Shown here piece by piece: positions 42,401 to 55,700 of a stretch of DNA of 64,000 bases (positions within the stretch are counted from its first letter, which is position 1; each line of letters opens with the position of its first letter). The notes under the pieces are model-generated. The model saw only the letters and a list, made by a program, of their open reading frames with translations, did not search any database and was not told the origin of the DNA. Made by a program: the position numbers and the translations under genes. This stretch comes from Vandiemenella viatica (lineage: Eukaryota; Arthropoda; Insecta; Orthoptera; Morabidae), in the NCBI GenBank assembly GCA_031002005.1, contig CM061914.1:190358685-190422684 (forward strand). Direction: 5' to 3'.

Positions 42401-45400
42401 TCTCAGCAAACAATATTTATTAAACTTTATATTCTTTTTTTTATATATATAAATCGTTTTAACTTTTAATTTACCAATATTTTGGCATTAATCAGTATAA
42501 ATATATAAGTTTACTGGTTTTCTAAAGAGCTGCTATGTCACACTCTCCATAAATGTTTTCAACATAACGCATAATTTTTCCCACATATAAATACGTTTTT
42601 TTTTCCGTCTGTGAACCTAATAAGACAATTCTTCTTGGTGTTCATTCTATGTTTGCCTACATGGCTGGATACCTTGCCCAACTGTATACTGTTGCTATCA
42701 TTATTAATGGTGGCAGAGCATAAGCTCTGGTAGCAGTTTCTCTACACATCATGCAAATCTTTACTTTAAATTCTTTCACTGTTTGTCATAAATAATTTTG
42801 CTTTTTCCTCAATAATTTATTTCAGCCTCTGACCCACTTACATTTTCACTTCCTGAAAGCTATATAAACAATAATAATGAAAATAAAACTGTTATGAGAC
42901 AATACAAAAATGAGAAAGGATTGAGAAAGTAAACCTACCACATGTCAAAGATAAAGTTACTGTCAGACACATATACATGAACAAAAATGAACACAATTCA
43001 CAATAATTCAGCATGAATTATACTATTCATTCAAAATATATAAGGAGGGTCACCAAGTCACTGAGGAACATGTAACGGGACCTGTTGACTGTGTAATTGA
43101 CAGTGCAGTACAAGTTGATTATAATGTTTTCCCTCTTCTTTTTTTCCAGTGGGAGCAGTACATGAAATGTGATGGATTACCAGATCCAGCTGATGTCCCA
43201 CAGATGCATACGTTCCTTTACCTCTGGCAACAAGAAGACGACGATATTGATGCAGTTGTCAAGAAAACAGACACCATATTACAAGTAGGTTTCGTATGTG
43301 CATGATACATAATAATTACAAAGCAATCTCTTTTAACTTGATTATCAAATAGTTTTTTGTAGGGGGGGGGGGGATCAGTCAGGAAAAAAATGAAAGGAAA
43401 TTTAACAAATGTGATGGTTGGACTTTCATAATCACATTTAAAGTATAAACCCTATATGACTTGTATTTCTGGATCAACATATTTGCCAAGGCATGTTAGA
43501 CTAGATACACCTGAATATAAAACTAAATGTTGTATTAAAGTGTACAATAAATAATTCTGAAAGAATTTTGTAAAATTTTTACTAGATAAAGTAAAATAAT
43601 GTAATTAAACTAAGGAATAAGGAAACTGCTTTAGGCAATATAAATTGCAAGGAAAGAGAAAATGACTCAGCAGTCACCAAAGTTGACAGGAGAAGAAAAT
43701 ATATCACGAACATACAAGTATACACAATATTTCAGTTATTAAACCTTATTCATGTTGGAGAAAATGAGTCATGAGGTTCGGGAGGTGTGCATATGCTGAA
43801 GTCATGTAGCGACCTTCGACGTGTGCACACCTCCCGAACCTCATGACTCATTTTCTCCAACATGAATAAGGTTTAATAACGGAAATATTGTGTATATTTG
43901 TGTGTTCGTGATATATGTTCTACCATCACTGCCTTCAACTTTGGTGAGTGATGAGTCATTTTCCCTTTTCTTGCAATTTAAAATAATGTAAGTGATTGGC
44001 TAAATTTTAAGATTTTATTAGTGATTGAGGCCAGGGGGACGTATAGTATTCAGGATAGTTTGGTACACGTTTCCATCTCTGAAATTCTTATGGGAAAACC
44101 CTGATTGCTCTCACAGTAAAGCAGTCATTAAGGTTGTTAGCTTTGTGGTTATAGGCATGTTCTGGTACTAAAGGTATACATTGTGGGTATGGACTGTTTG
44201 CCTGCAGCCATTCATTCTGACTGATGATTTTTTAGTGAGGCCTACGTAGGAACTAGTACAGTGGGAACAGGTTAGTTCGAATGTGAGATGCATTGTGGAA
44301 CATGTATCATGTCCAATTATGGGCAAGGTTTCCTCCTGTGGTAGGATTGGAATATGTCATAGTTTTGCAGCGAGCTCTATTGTATGGGAATCATCTATGT
44401 GGTGGTTTGGGAGAATCTTATGTAGGTTATTTGTGGACCAAGATGTTCTTGAGACTGGGTGGTCTGCTAAAACATGCGCAGCAAACAGTGGGTAGAATGT
44501 TGGATAGGAGGGGGTGCATTTCTCCTAAGGAGCGAGGGAAGTCATGTCCACATCATAAGACTTAACTGATGTTCTTGAGACCAGGAGAGAGCTAGCTGAT
44601 GGATACAGGGCTATGGTTTGTTATTGTAGGTGTAGGGGAAGAGTACATACATGTAAGCTGGATTACAGCCAGAAAGATTCGTCTTTTGCACTAAATTGGA
44701 CAGAGCACTTTGCGCAGGAGGTAGGAAAAGGTTACAAAATACTTCATTTACTGGGGAGGGTGATGCCAGGATATACTAGAGAAGTTAGGGAGTTGTGTTA
44801 CAAAACTTTGGTCAGACCATTGATTGAATATGATGGTGCAGTTTGGAACCAACATTTTGGTTATCAAATACAGGAGCTGGGATGCATGCAAAGAAGAGCA
44901 GCTAGATTTGTTTGTGCAAATTATCTCAGTTCCCAGTAAGTAACTGATATGATAAGGGAGCTGAATCGGGACTCTTTGGAGGAAAGGAGGAGGGTGAAGA
45001 GAGAATGTACAGGGCATATGTTGGTGATGGAGCTTGGAAGGATATTGGTCAAAGAATTAGAAATAGTGCATGGAAGGGGAAAGGTGACCATGATCACAAG
45101 TTTTTGCTCAATTTCAAGCATAAGGAGTGAGATTTTTTTTTAATGGGTATCAGGGATTGGAACAAATTACTAAGTGTAGTGATGAATAATTTTCGAAAAA
45201 CGCTTAAGAAATTTAGAATTAAAATTTGTAAATTATAATAGTAAGTGGGGGAGGAATTTAACATTCCAATTATAAAAGAAATTTTTAAAAAAAAAATGTA
45301 TATAAAAAAAGGTAAATGGGTGACTGGGGAAATTGCCACTACAGTGTTAACTCCATTGCAATTAAAAATAATAATAATTTGTAGGGTAAAAGTAGGAAAT

Positions 45401-48400
45401 GAGGGCTTGAAATAAATTCTTGATTTATTGGGAGAAGTATTCTTCATCAGAACAGATGCATCTGTCTGCCATTTTTAGCAAGACTGTAAAGGAGGTAATG
45501 TTTGACGTGGAATAGATGGCAACTGCAGCAAACCTAGTTATGTTCTTAACGTTCTACAATCATGAGTTAAGACTATTCCCAAAATTTTGTGTGTTTTCAT
45601 GTTTGTGTGTTTGCATGTATATGTTGTTGCTACATTGCTGCTGCATTCACTTTGGTAAGTGATGGATCTACATTACTTTACCTTTCCTTATCACTATATT
45701 TGTTACTTTTCTGGTGGAACAATAATCACATGTCAGGAACATGATATAAAACTGCAAAATTAAACAAACTTTTATTGATTTTGTCTTCTAAATTAGCCGT
45801 ACTCTATAAAATATATATATTTCCAATTTATATTTTTGGTTAAGGTATGGAAGGTGAAAAGTTATTCATTGTCATCAATGTTGTGTGTGAGATTTTCTGG
45901 AGACCAAGTAAAATATAGCATATAACAGGAATTTTTGGCAAATTCTAAGCAGATGTAGTATTAATTTGGTAATTTAAGTATTTGTAAATAACATTTTATA
46001 TTATTTATAGTTTTGGGAAGCTGTGTAACTAATCTGCAATCAGGAGTGAGAAATATTATTAGTTTCAAGAATGACATCTACTACATTGTTTAAGATCCTC
46101 GAAGCTGTTATCGCATGGGATCAAAACAAAATACCTAATCTATTTTTATGTGTTCATTATGCTTCTACCTATTATCTTTTGTAAATCTTGGTCTTCTGAA
46201 GCTGTATTTGTACTATTTCCTCTGCCTTTTTTTATGTTTCTGTTCATAATTATTCATTGCAGCTGCTCAACAAATTGGATGAACATATAGACTTGCACAC
46301 TGATGTTGGATCAAAGAAGGTTGAAAATTGGAAAGAGGTAAGAAAATAATAATTTGATTTAAATTTCTGCCAATTATGACCATTCTACACTTACTTCTGA
46401 ATATGTATTTAGTTTTTCGCCAGGAGTTTTATCTTTATTTGTCATTCTTGCACTGTGGAGTGTGTGAATAAGTCACACATATTACTACCAACATGCCCAG
46501 TTTCTTACACCGTTACCCTGTTTCGCCTATTTGCTCTATGATACGTTTATTATTTTTTTTATTTTATTTATAGTAAAATAAAAATAAAAAAATAAAAATA
46601 AAAATAAATCTATGATACGTTACCAGATATTTATAGTCTTTGTCATGTGCTTCTACAAGCTGAGTCTGAAGGGCTATGTTTAGTTTTCCCCTCTTTGTTG
46701 TTGTTTGAGATTTTATCAACCCTAAACCAAATAGCATGGGAGGAAAATTGTATATGTAATTTAACATTTTTGCAAGTTTAAAGCAAATTTTCAACACAGC
46801 AAACAAAAATACTTTATGTAATCAAACATCATTAATGAAAATAGTTGTTAACTACTCTGGTGGGTATGTGTATGATAAACATCCTATAAGTGTTAAACAA
46901 CCTGTAGATCACAAATAGGTATTTAAAGAAAAATTGAATGATTCACTTATTGAAAACTTATTCTATACCATCCAAGAAGTTGTACACATTGCTAGAACAA
47001 CACCACCAAAGACGCCTTCAAATAATAGACACACCAATATCAGTGCCCTCAAAGAAGTTCAATCCTCTAGCATAAAATCCATGATTGTAAATTGACAGCT
47101 GTGATGCGCAGGTCATGAAATCCAAATGTCAAATACTATCATTCCCTAAAAAAAAAAAAAAAGTTCTACTAGGATCTAACGGTGATTAAACTCGGCATTG
47201 GTGGTTAGTGGAAGCGATTTAAAGATGTTATCAAGGCTAGCATAAAGATGTGTCACATTGATCATAATCATCATCATCCTCAACAGTTTCAGCCTCTGGA
47301 ACATAACAATTTGAAAACGTCTGCCCTTAACCGCTCATCCTGGAGGTCACTGGAACTTGTTATTTGAATAAAATTGCTGATGATCAGCAAATGAGAAGAG
47401 GCAGCACAGGAAAGACGAAAATTGGCAGCATCTTGGCTATCCCTCCCAAGAATTCCTGTCATCATTGTGTTTCATTGTGTGCTTCTCTCATTTGTACTCC
47501 CAGTCATCTTCGGACCCATAGATGAAGAGGCATTTTGCTTGGAAGACCAAACTACTCAATCTTGAGTGTCTGCTATGATGAATATATCTCTTGATTATAT
47601 AACCTTTACAAAATACAATTAAAAATTTTAATGTTTTGATTATTGTATTAGTAACATGTCATAGATTTGTGAAATCTGAACAAATGGAAAGGGTACAGGG
47701 AAAAGATATTGATAAGGACTCAAACTTTCCAAAATAATTAATGTTTAGTGCTCATCATATCTGTTTTTAAATAATAAAACATTATTTTTTTTGTATACAG
47801 ATTTTTTAATACTCCCATGGATACTTGTGGCAACACTATCATATTTGCAAATGTCTGCTGTATTGAATTACTAAACTCATTTCCCTTCTAACTCAGCATA
47901 AGTTAAGTCACCGCCTGTGATGATTCTAGTCTTTATCACCCAATTTTTATGTGCTTCTGATACTGTTCTTTGGCTCTGACTTGTATATTGCAGAGCAGTT
48001 ACAATTGTAATTGTCCATTCATTATTTAATTTTAAAAAATAAACATTATTAGATACATCAAAATTAGGATTTATGAATAAATCACTGCATAACACAATGC
48101 TGGATGGCATTGATAAATTAAAATGATATAAACATAAATGAAATGTTGTAATGGTTGGCTGTATGTTCTTCATTACCAGAACATTGCATGCTCAAGATGA
48201 GAATGATGTGCAATTTTTGTGTGTGTTCTGTCAGACTTATAGGTCGTTAATGTCTGGAAGGATGAGGAACAGGAAGGAATTAGGCTATGGACTTTTAGTT
48301 GGAACTTTCCCAGCATTTTTCTGGGGCGATTTTGTGAAACCATGGAAAACCAAAATCTGGATGGCCAGACAGAGATTTATACCTGTGTCCTTCTTAATGC

Positions 48401-51400
48401 AGGGCCCAAGTGTTTTCCCTTACCCACCAGTTAAGATTTTTGAAATATGTACAAATGGAAGGGGTACAGGAAAAAGCTATTGATAAGGAGTCTAACTTTC
48501 CAAAATAATTAATAAAAAAATTAAATGAATCTGAAGCTAAGTAATGACAGTATTCAATAAATTAAAAATGAACTGCAGTTCCAAAATTTATGAGTTTAAA
48601 CAATATCATTTGGTGAGTGATCATTTGTGTTTGGTAGTGATAGTGAAAGAAAAATGGTTGAAAGGGAAGAACAGTTATTTAGGATAGGATGAAAACTGAA
48701 GCTAGTCAAAGGGAAAGGAGGAAATTTTAAGTGGACCACAACCAGAATCATTAGCTGATTGCTGTTGGTTAGATCCTTTATCACTGGAGGCAGTATGTAT
48801 ACATGAGAATTTTTACATGTACTGAAGTCCTATTGCAGGAAAACAGATTATAAAAACCTGGCATAGTAACATGTCCATTACCAGTTTATTAATGAATCTT
48901 CAATAATTTTTCTTAATCATTATTGTAATTACTTATTGTAATGCTTATTGTAAGTACTGATGACTTGAACTATTTCATAAAAATAATATACAGTACAATA
49001 TAAAATTGCAAACATTCTTTTACGTCTTACAAAATTATGTTGAAATGTCACTTAGAGAACTGTATCAATTGTACTGTTATATGTGATTGTATAATTATTG
49101 GGAAGGCTTTATAAGCCATTATTGTGAAATATTTTAGTGTTTGCAGAGGGTTATGTTTTAATAATCTTTTTTTGAGATCCTATATCATGAAAGTAACCAA
49201 CTCATACTTCTGAAAACTCCTGCCTACCTTTGTTCCAACATCTCATACCTAGGACTTTCCCATAATATTAACATCAGATCCCTGAACTCAAACATACTAA
49301 CCATCCACTCCCACAGCTCGGAAACCCTGGCCAATTCCTTCTTCATTTTAGCGGCTAGATTGTGGAATGACCTTCCCTTGAAAATTAGAACTACCAAAAA
49401 AATCGGCCCATATAAAACTCTTTTGAGAAAGAATTACTTATTGTAGCACTAGCTAAAAGACCTCTCCTTCCATACATAACTTAATTTTAGATTTGAATCA
49501 TATTGATTTATACTGTGTCCACCTGTTTATTCTGCCTTCCCTATTATTAGTTTGTGTCTTGTTTTTTCATCCTACTAGTATCGAGTTTGTACTTCTTTAA
49601 CTTCCACTAGCATTAGTTTATACCATTAAATGATTAAATGGTTAAATATGAATACTATTAAGATTTTAGTTAGTATTTTACTCATAAATATTATTAAATT
49701 TTTTGTTAGTATTACTCTTGAACTTAAATTAGACGAAATGTTTTATAAGTGATGTATATTGTTAGTTTGCATAAGGTGTATATTATTTATAGTAAACACC
49801 TGATATGATGTAAGAGAGGGCTTGACAGCCCTAATCTTGCAAGGCTAAACAAACCTTGAAATAAATAAATAAATGAGATTAATTGATTTAAAAACATATA
49901 AAATTTAGGTGCGTCAGGAATTTCGCACTGAGCAGCAACGACACCTGGACAACGCCGTGTACAAGCTACTGAGCAATGTGGACGAGAACATGGAGCTGAT
50001 AGGTCTCAACGAAGTGCGCTTCCGGGCTGCCTGCCCCCACCTGTTGCTGCTGCTGTGGGGACTGCTGCCCCTGCCAAGGGGGCTTGACCCACCACCTGAT
50101 GAACCAAGGTCAGAATGGAACAGATCAGTAAAATTCATGATTTTCACATGTGAAATGGAACAGGAAAAAGAGTGATGAGGTGATATAAATTTGAAACAGG
50201 ACAAGGAAACAGACTCAAAATTGAAGGTTGGAGGAAGGCAGCATAAATAAGCTGATCAGAGTTAAAATTAGGTGATCTTTTATGATATTATCGATGATTT
50301 GTGAAGTAGTTATAATTATAAAGAATTCAGTTCTTTCAATTCAAACAGTTTTAGTTTATTGTATATTATTTTAATCCACTAGGGATTACATCGAAACTGG
50401 GTAATCTCCGAAGATGCAGGTTCTTTTAGGCAATGATAATCACAAGCACCCGATCTACGCTGATAGCCATCATCTCTTGAGTATTTATTTCCATAGCAAC
50501 CTATGTCATCTTGCTTTTCTCTAAGAGTATATATTATTAATTTTCATCCCTGCTCAAGGAGCTAAATATTAAGTTTTTTTTAATATTTCCATTATGTCAC
50601 ACTTTGAATCCTAAAAATTCTAACTTGGATACCTATATTAAAGGAGAATGAATCTATACTTTTATGTGCGGCAGTCTCCTTCTTCTTTCTTTTCCAGTAG
50701 GATGTTATACAGCACATTCATGACTTGCTACATTCTGAAATGTTGTATACCCTTCTCCCCACTGGCCCCTGTAGATGATTCAGCAGACCACCCTATCTGA
50801 AGAACATTTAGGATCACTAATACTCCCTTTGGACTCTCGCAAACCACTGCATGGATCCTCTCCATGCAACAGACCTCGCACAAAACTCGCACCATGCATC
50901 TGGTCACGGTAACCTATTCCAATCCGACCATTGGGGAAATCTTTCCATCGTTGAAAAAGCAACATACACCCCAATGCATCTCATATATCTTACCTTGCTC
51001 CACTGTACTTGTTTGTACATAGGCCTCACAAGTCAACCAGCTTTCAATAAGAATGAATGGCTCAGGCAAACAAATGATGTATAGAGAACAAGAGTAATAA
51101 AGTAAATATATACCATCCAGTGACAACTGTTTTGGAGAAGTTATGTGTTAACCAAGGACAACTTCACAAGTTCCTAAAAATCTTAGTGAATAAAAAGATG
51201 TGCCATGAATAGTTTTGATTTACCTAAATCTCATCAAGAAATAAAGAGACTGTTCTTTTCGTAAATTGTGCTGTTTTCTGTGCTGCAGCAATATCTTCCA
51301 TTTTCTATCAATAAATGTCTACTGTCAATACTTTTTTTAAAGTGAAGTCCAGATTTAATGGTTCTTTGTAAAAATGTAGCACATTCAGTGTAGCATATTT

Positions 51401-52726
51401 CCTCTTTCACTACCTCTCTTGTTTTCTTTCCAACAGATTATTCGCTTTGATCATAAAATTCTTGCATGGAATATCAAATGACATCATTCTGTAAGTTATC
51501 CACCTGTGTGAAAGTATTTTTTTTAATTCAGAGAAGAAAAGGAGAGCATTGAATGACATATTTATGGAAGTTATTCAACTCTGAATCTCTTCTCTCCCCC
51601 CCCCCCCTTTATTTTTAAAGCAATGAACACTTTTCCCTTCAGAAAAGAAAAAATATTCTTCTGCGGCCCTTAAATTGTTGCAATGATTTGCCTCTGCTAT
51701 CATATTTTGTGGTTCCCTGAAAAGTACACTAGCCTGCTCTTTGAAGTTTTCTAATATCTTAAATAAACTATGCATATCAAAAGTAATTTAATATTTTATG
51801 AACCATGAATTCAGAGTGAACAGACTATGGTTCTGTCAAATGTTTCACATTATTATTTTCATATGATATCAAAGAGAATATGTAACTTACGAAAGGCCTG
51901 AGAATATATTATTTTAATTACTTGCTAAAGGGGTTGGAGCAGAGCTCATTAAGTCCTGAACATTCTGTTCCAGAGAAGAATATTCATACTTTATGTAGTG
52001 TACGAAATGTTATTCTTGTATTAATATTTGTGTTTTCCCCCAGTGAAAACAACAGTAAGAACTTCAAATGTCAGCTACTTTAGCTTTGCATTTCTTGGCA
52101 GGCCAACAAAAATGTGTGAGTTTGCGGAAATGAACCTAGAAGTACAGCTGCCCCAATCACTTACCGACGTGGACTTGGTGGTACGAGCTATGAGACTGAA
52201 ATACGATCACTATTCTGATCAGTGCCGTTCCTGGGACTTGGAGAATTTTATAACTGATGAAGGAACTTCAGGTATAAACGACTGTAATTTCCTCTCTTTT
52301 TTATTTTTTCAAGCAGGAAAAAAATAAAAGTTAATCTTTTGATTCTTAAATACTCTGTCTCTTATAGACAGTTTTTGAGGCTGTATTGTCTGGGTCGAAA
52401 ATTTTGTTGACTTCTATCAAAACTACTTTTACCTTGAAATAATTATATTTTATTGAAGCCAAATTATAATTGTAAATGTCTCATAGTAAAATATATGATG
52501 AAATGACAGATATGTGTTAAATTTTATTTATACTTCTTGAATCATGGCTATGTCAGATAGGATGCTGTATAATGGTCATTGATTTGATTTACTTAAAAAT
52601 ATACATCAAATCAAATAAATATAGAGAAAGTGAATACATCTTTCACCAGAGATGGAGGTAGCTGTAACAGTATAAATAAAAAAAGATAACCACAATATTT
52701 CAGAAGACCTCTTGGTCATATTAAGG

Positions 52727-52758
<32 letters not shown>

Positions 52759-55700
52759 CTATGGATGATTCTGTTATTGGTTTACAGTAAGAAATTAGAT
52801 TGTTTTTGAAAAAATTATTTTATTTATTTCATATTAGAAACATACATATTTACACAGTACTAGACCAAAACTTTGCCACTTCAAGTGCATATTCCGAGTC
52901 AGTCCACCGTAAATGGCGGGCTTGTATCTCCAGTGCCGAACCTTATGTTGTCAAGAGGCCTGAGCAGATGGGGGGATAATTTTAGGGCAGAAGTTTACTA
53001 ACCTTCGGGACCTTTGATAAATCTTCTATTCATCTTGAGCTATCTTCTTTCTTGAAGAGGTCTTCTGTCTTTTGCTGATCTAAGCAATGACTTGTGGATC
53101 ATAGTAAGAAGTTGATTGTCAGAAATCATTGACACCACTCCATTAGTTACGGTTGGAGAACCGTTTAAGGCAGGGAAAGGCCAGGGCAAAATTATAATCT
53201 AGCTGAACACTCAAGACTGTATACTGAATACAGTAGAGACAGGGCCGGATTAAGACAGCGCGGGCCCCGTAGCAAATGTGCCGTCTCGGGGAAAATTGTA
53301 GAGCTAAAAAAAAAAAAGGTCGCCACTTACTGTTTACTTGAGAAAGGGTTTTAACCCAACGTATTGTATTTTCTTTGTTTGTGTATTGCTGCCGCCCTCC
53401 TCCCTTAAACTTTGGTGAGTTTTGGGTGTATTTTATCTGTCCTTTCCATATAAATATTGCCTTGTGGCAGTTCTTTCCTTTCATTATTATCTAAGATTAG
53501 TTTTTAACTACACGATTTTCTCTTTGTGAAAAAAATGAAATAATTTTGAGTTATTATTTTTTTAATTTCTTTTATTATTACTTCTAGAAAAGGATCAGAA
53601 GGAGAGATTAATCCGAACTTTGAAGAAAGAGGTATGTAATTAAAAGTTATTTAGCAAATTTTTAGTAGATTTTTCTCTTTGATTTTTGCATACACGAAAC
53701 AACTATTTGTGTATGGGAAATAAATATATGCTAATTTTTATAGGTTGTTCATCTAATCGAAGAAGCTGTTGCACCAAAATTTGTTCATGAAGAGAGCAGT
53801 TCGATTACTGACCTTCGTGGTAAGTAATTTAGTTTTGTAACAACATAAATGCTTCACAGAACTATTGACCTACTCATATCCCGGCACACTTAATTCAAAA
53901 GTTAGCTTCATTAATCTGCTACTTGAAAAGTTTGATAATTGTTAGAGCATTACATTTTTGTAAATTTGATGCAAGTTACAGTTATCGATTAAAAGTTAAC
54001 CATCATCAATACGTCTACGCAATGCCCTCTGGAAACCGAGTTATTACAGGGGTTCAACATTTTAATCAACTTCTCTAATGTATCAGATTCTAAAACATGC
54101 AGTGGAATCACGTTTACAACGAAAAGGTTTATGATGGATTGGTCCACACCAGCTTGAGATACTACGATGCAAAAAGATTCACCAGTACTTTGCTGATTCC
54201 TTTTCCCTCAAGTTGACCCTGTTATCACTTCTTTTTTTTCAAAATGTAAATATTTGGTTGTTTGCTTCCCCCTCATGTGTTGTTTAGATTATTAAGTCTA
54301 GAAATGTGAGCCTTGACTGAAAAAAGTTTGGGCAAACACAGTTTGAGTTCATAAATAGACTGTTATCCCAATCATAAAAATACAAAATTACCTCATAAAT
54401 TTAGCCAAGGATTTGTAATCTTCTCGTTGTTGTTGCTGGTGTTTCTGCTTTCACTAACAGTTTCCAGATCTTCAGTTTCCATGATGTAATCATGTAACGA
54501 ATATCAATTTAATTTATTTCACTAACATACTCCAAAACAAAACAAACCAAAAAGTGGCACCATATTAGTAAAAAAAAAATATCAAAATCAATCACTGATT
54601 GTAACTGAAATGTGTAGCGGGTGCCATTTTGCAGACGTAAAATACAAACACTCCATAACTCTAGTGTTCCTGCTCACACCTATGCCGTGCCTAACATAAC
54701 AGTTACATACGCATCACACTCGCACGTTCACTTCGCATTACCTAATTCACTCGCTATTCGACGCGCTGAACATAACAGCATGCCGTGACATGCAATTCAA
54801 ACAAACAAAATGGTGTCAACAATTAATGTAACAAAAGTTAAGTTCAACAGAAGTTAAGAAGAACGTTAATGATTTTTTTAAGTTAAATCAAAAGTTACGT
54901 TTTTGAAATTTTGTTAACTTTGTTAATAAATGACTAATGGACTCTTATTATTATTATTAATTTTAATTGTGATGGTGCCACACTCCTAGTCATTTTTAAA
55001 TTATTTTTTTAAATTTTCTGTTATATTTGGAATGTTAAATTCCTCCCCCATTTACTGTTCCAATTTACAAATTTTAATTTTAAATTCCTTAAGAGTTTTT
55101 GGTAAATTATTAATCACTAAACTTGATGAAACTAAGGAAAATGGAAGCAGCTTATTAGATTGTTCGTGGTTTAATTATTATGATAAATAACTAGCCCACG
55201 ATACATCTCAGTTTAAACTTGCGTATATTTTCATAAAACACGACATCAACGATACTGTTTACATGCATAGATACAATCCACAGATTGCATACAACACTAT
55301 ACAGTGCTTGGCCATTGTAAATTGAGTCGCTGAAAACATTGCCAAAAAACTGTTTCTCTGTCTCAGATGTTTGCTTTACATAAGCTACATCAAGATTTCT
55401 AGAACACTTCAAAAGCTTCTGCCAGAAAATTCTCAAACATTAACAATACTTAAACAATTGAAACATATTAATAACAAAATCTTGAGCATGGCAGCATCAA
55501 CAGCAACGGTATTTCTTCAATTGTAAAATGAAACACAGCCAACCTGTTGCAATATTCAATGAATATTGCAACAGGTTGGCTGTTTTTCATTTTACAATAT
55601 TAAAAACAATCAGAATTAATACATAATCATTTACAATCAATACAAAATGATCAGAAATGGAAATTAAAGATACTATTACGAAGACATATTGTTGTTTGTA

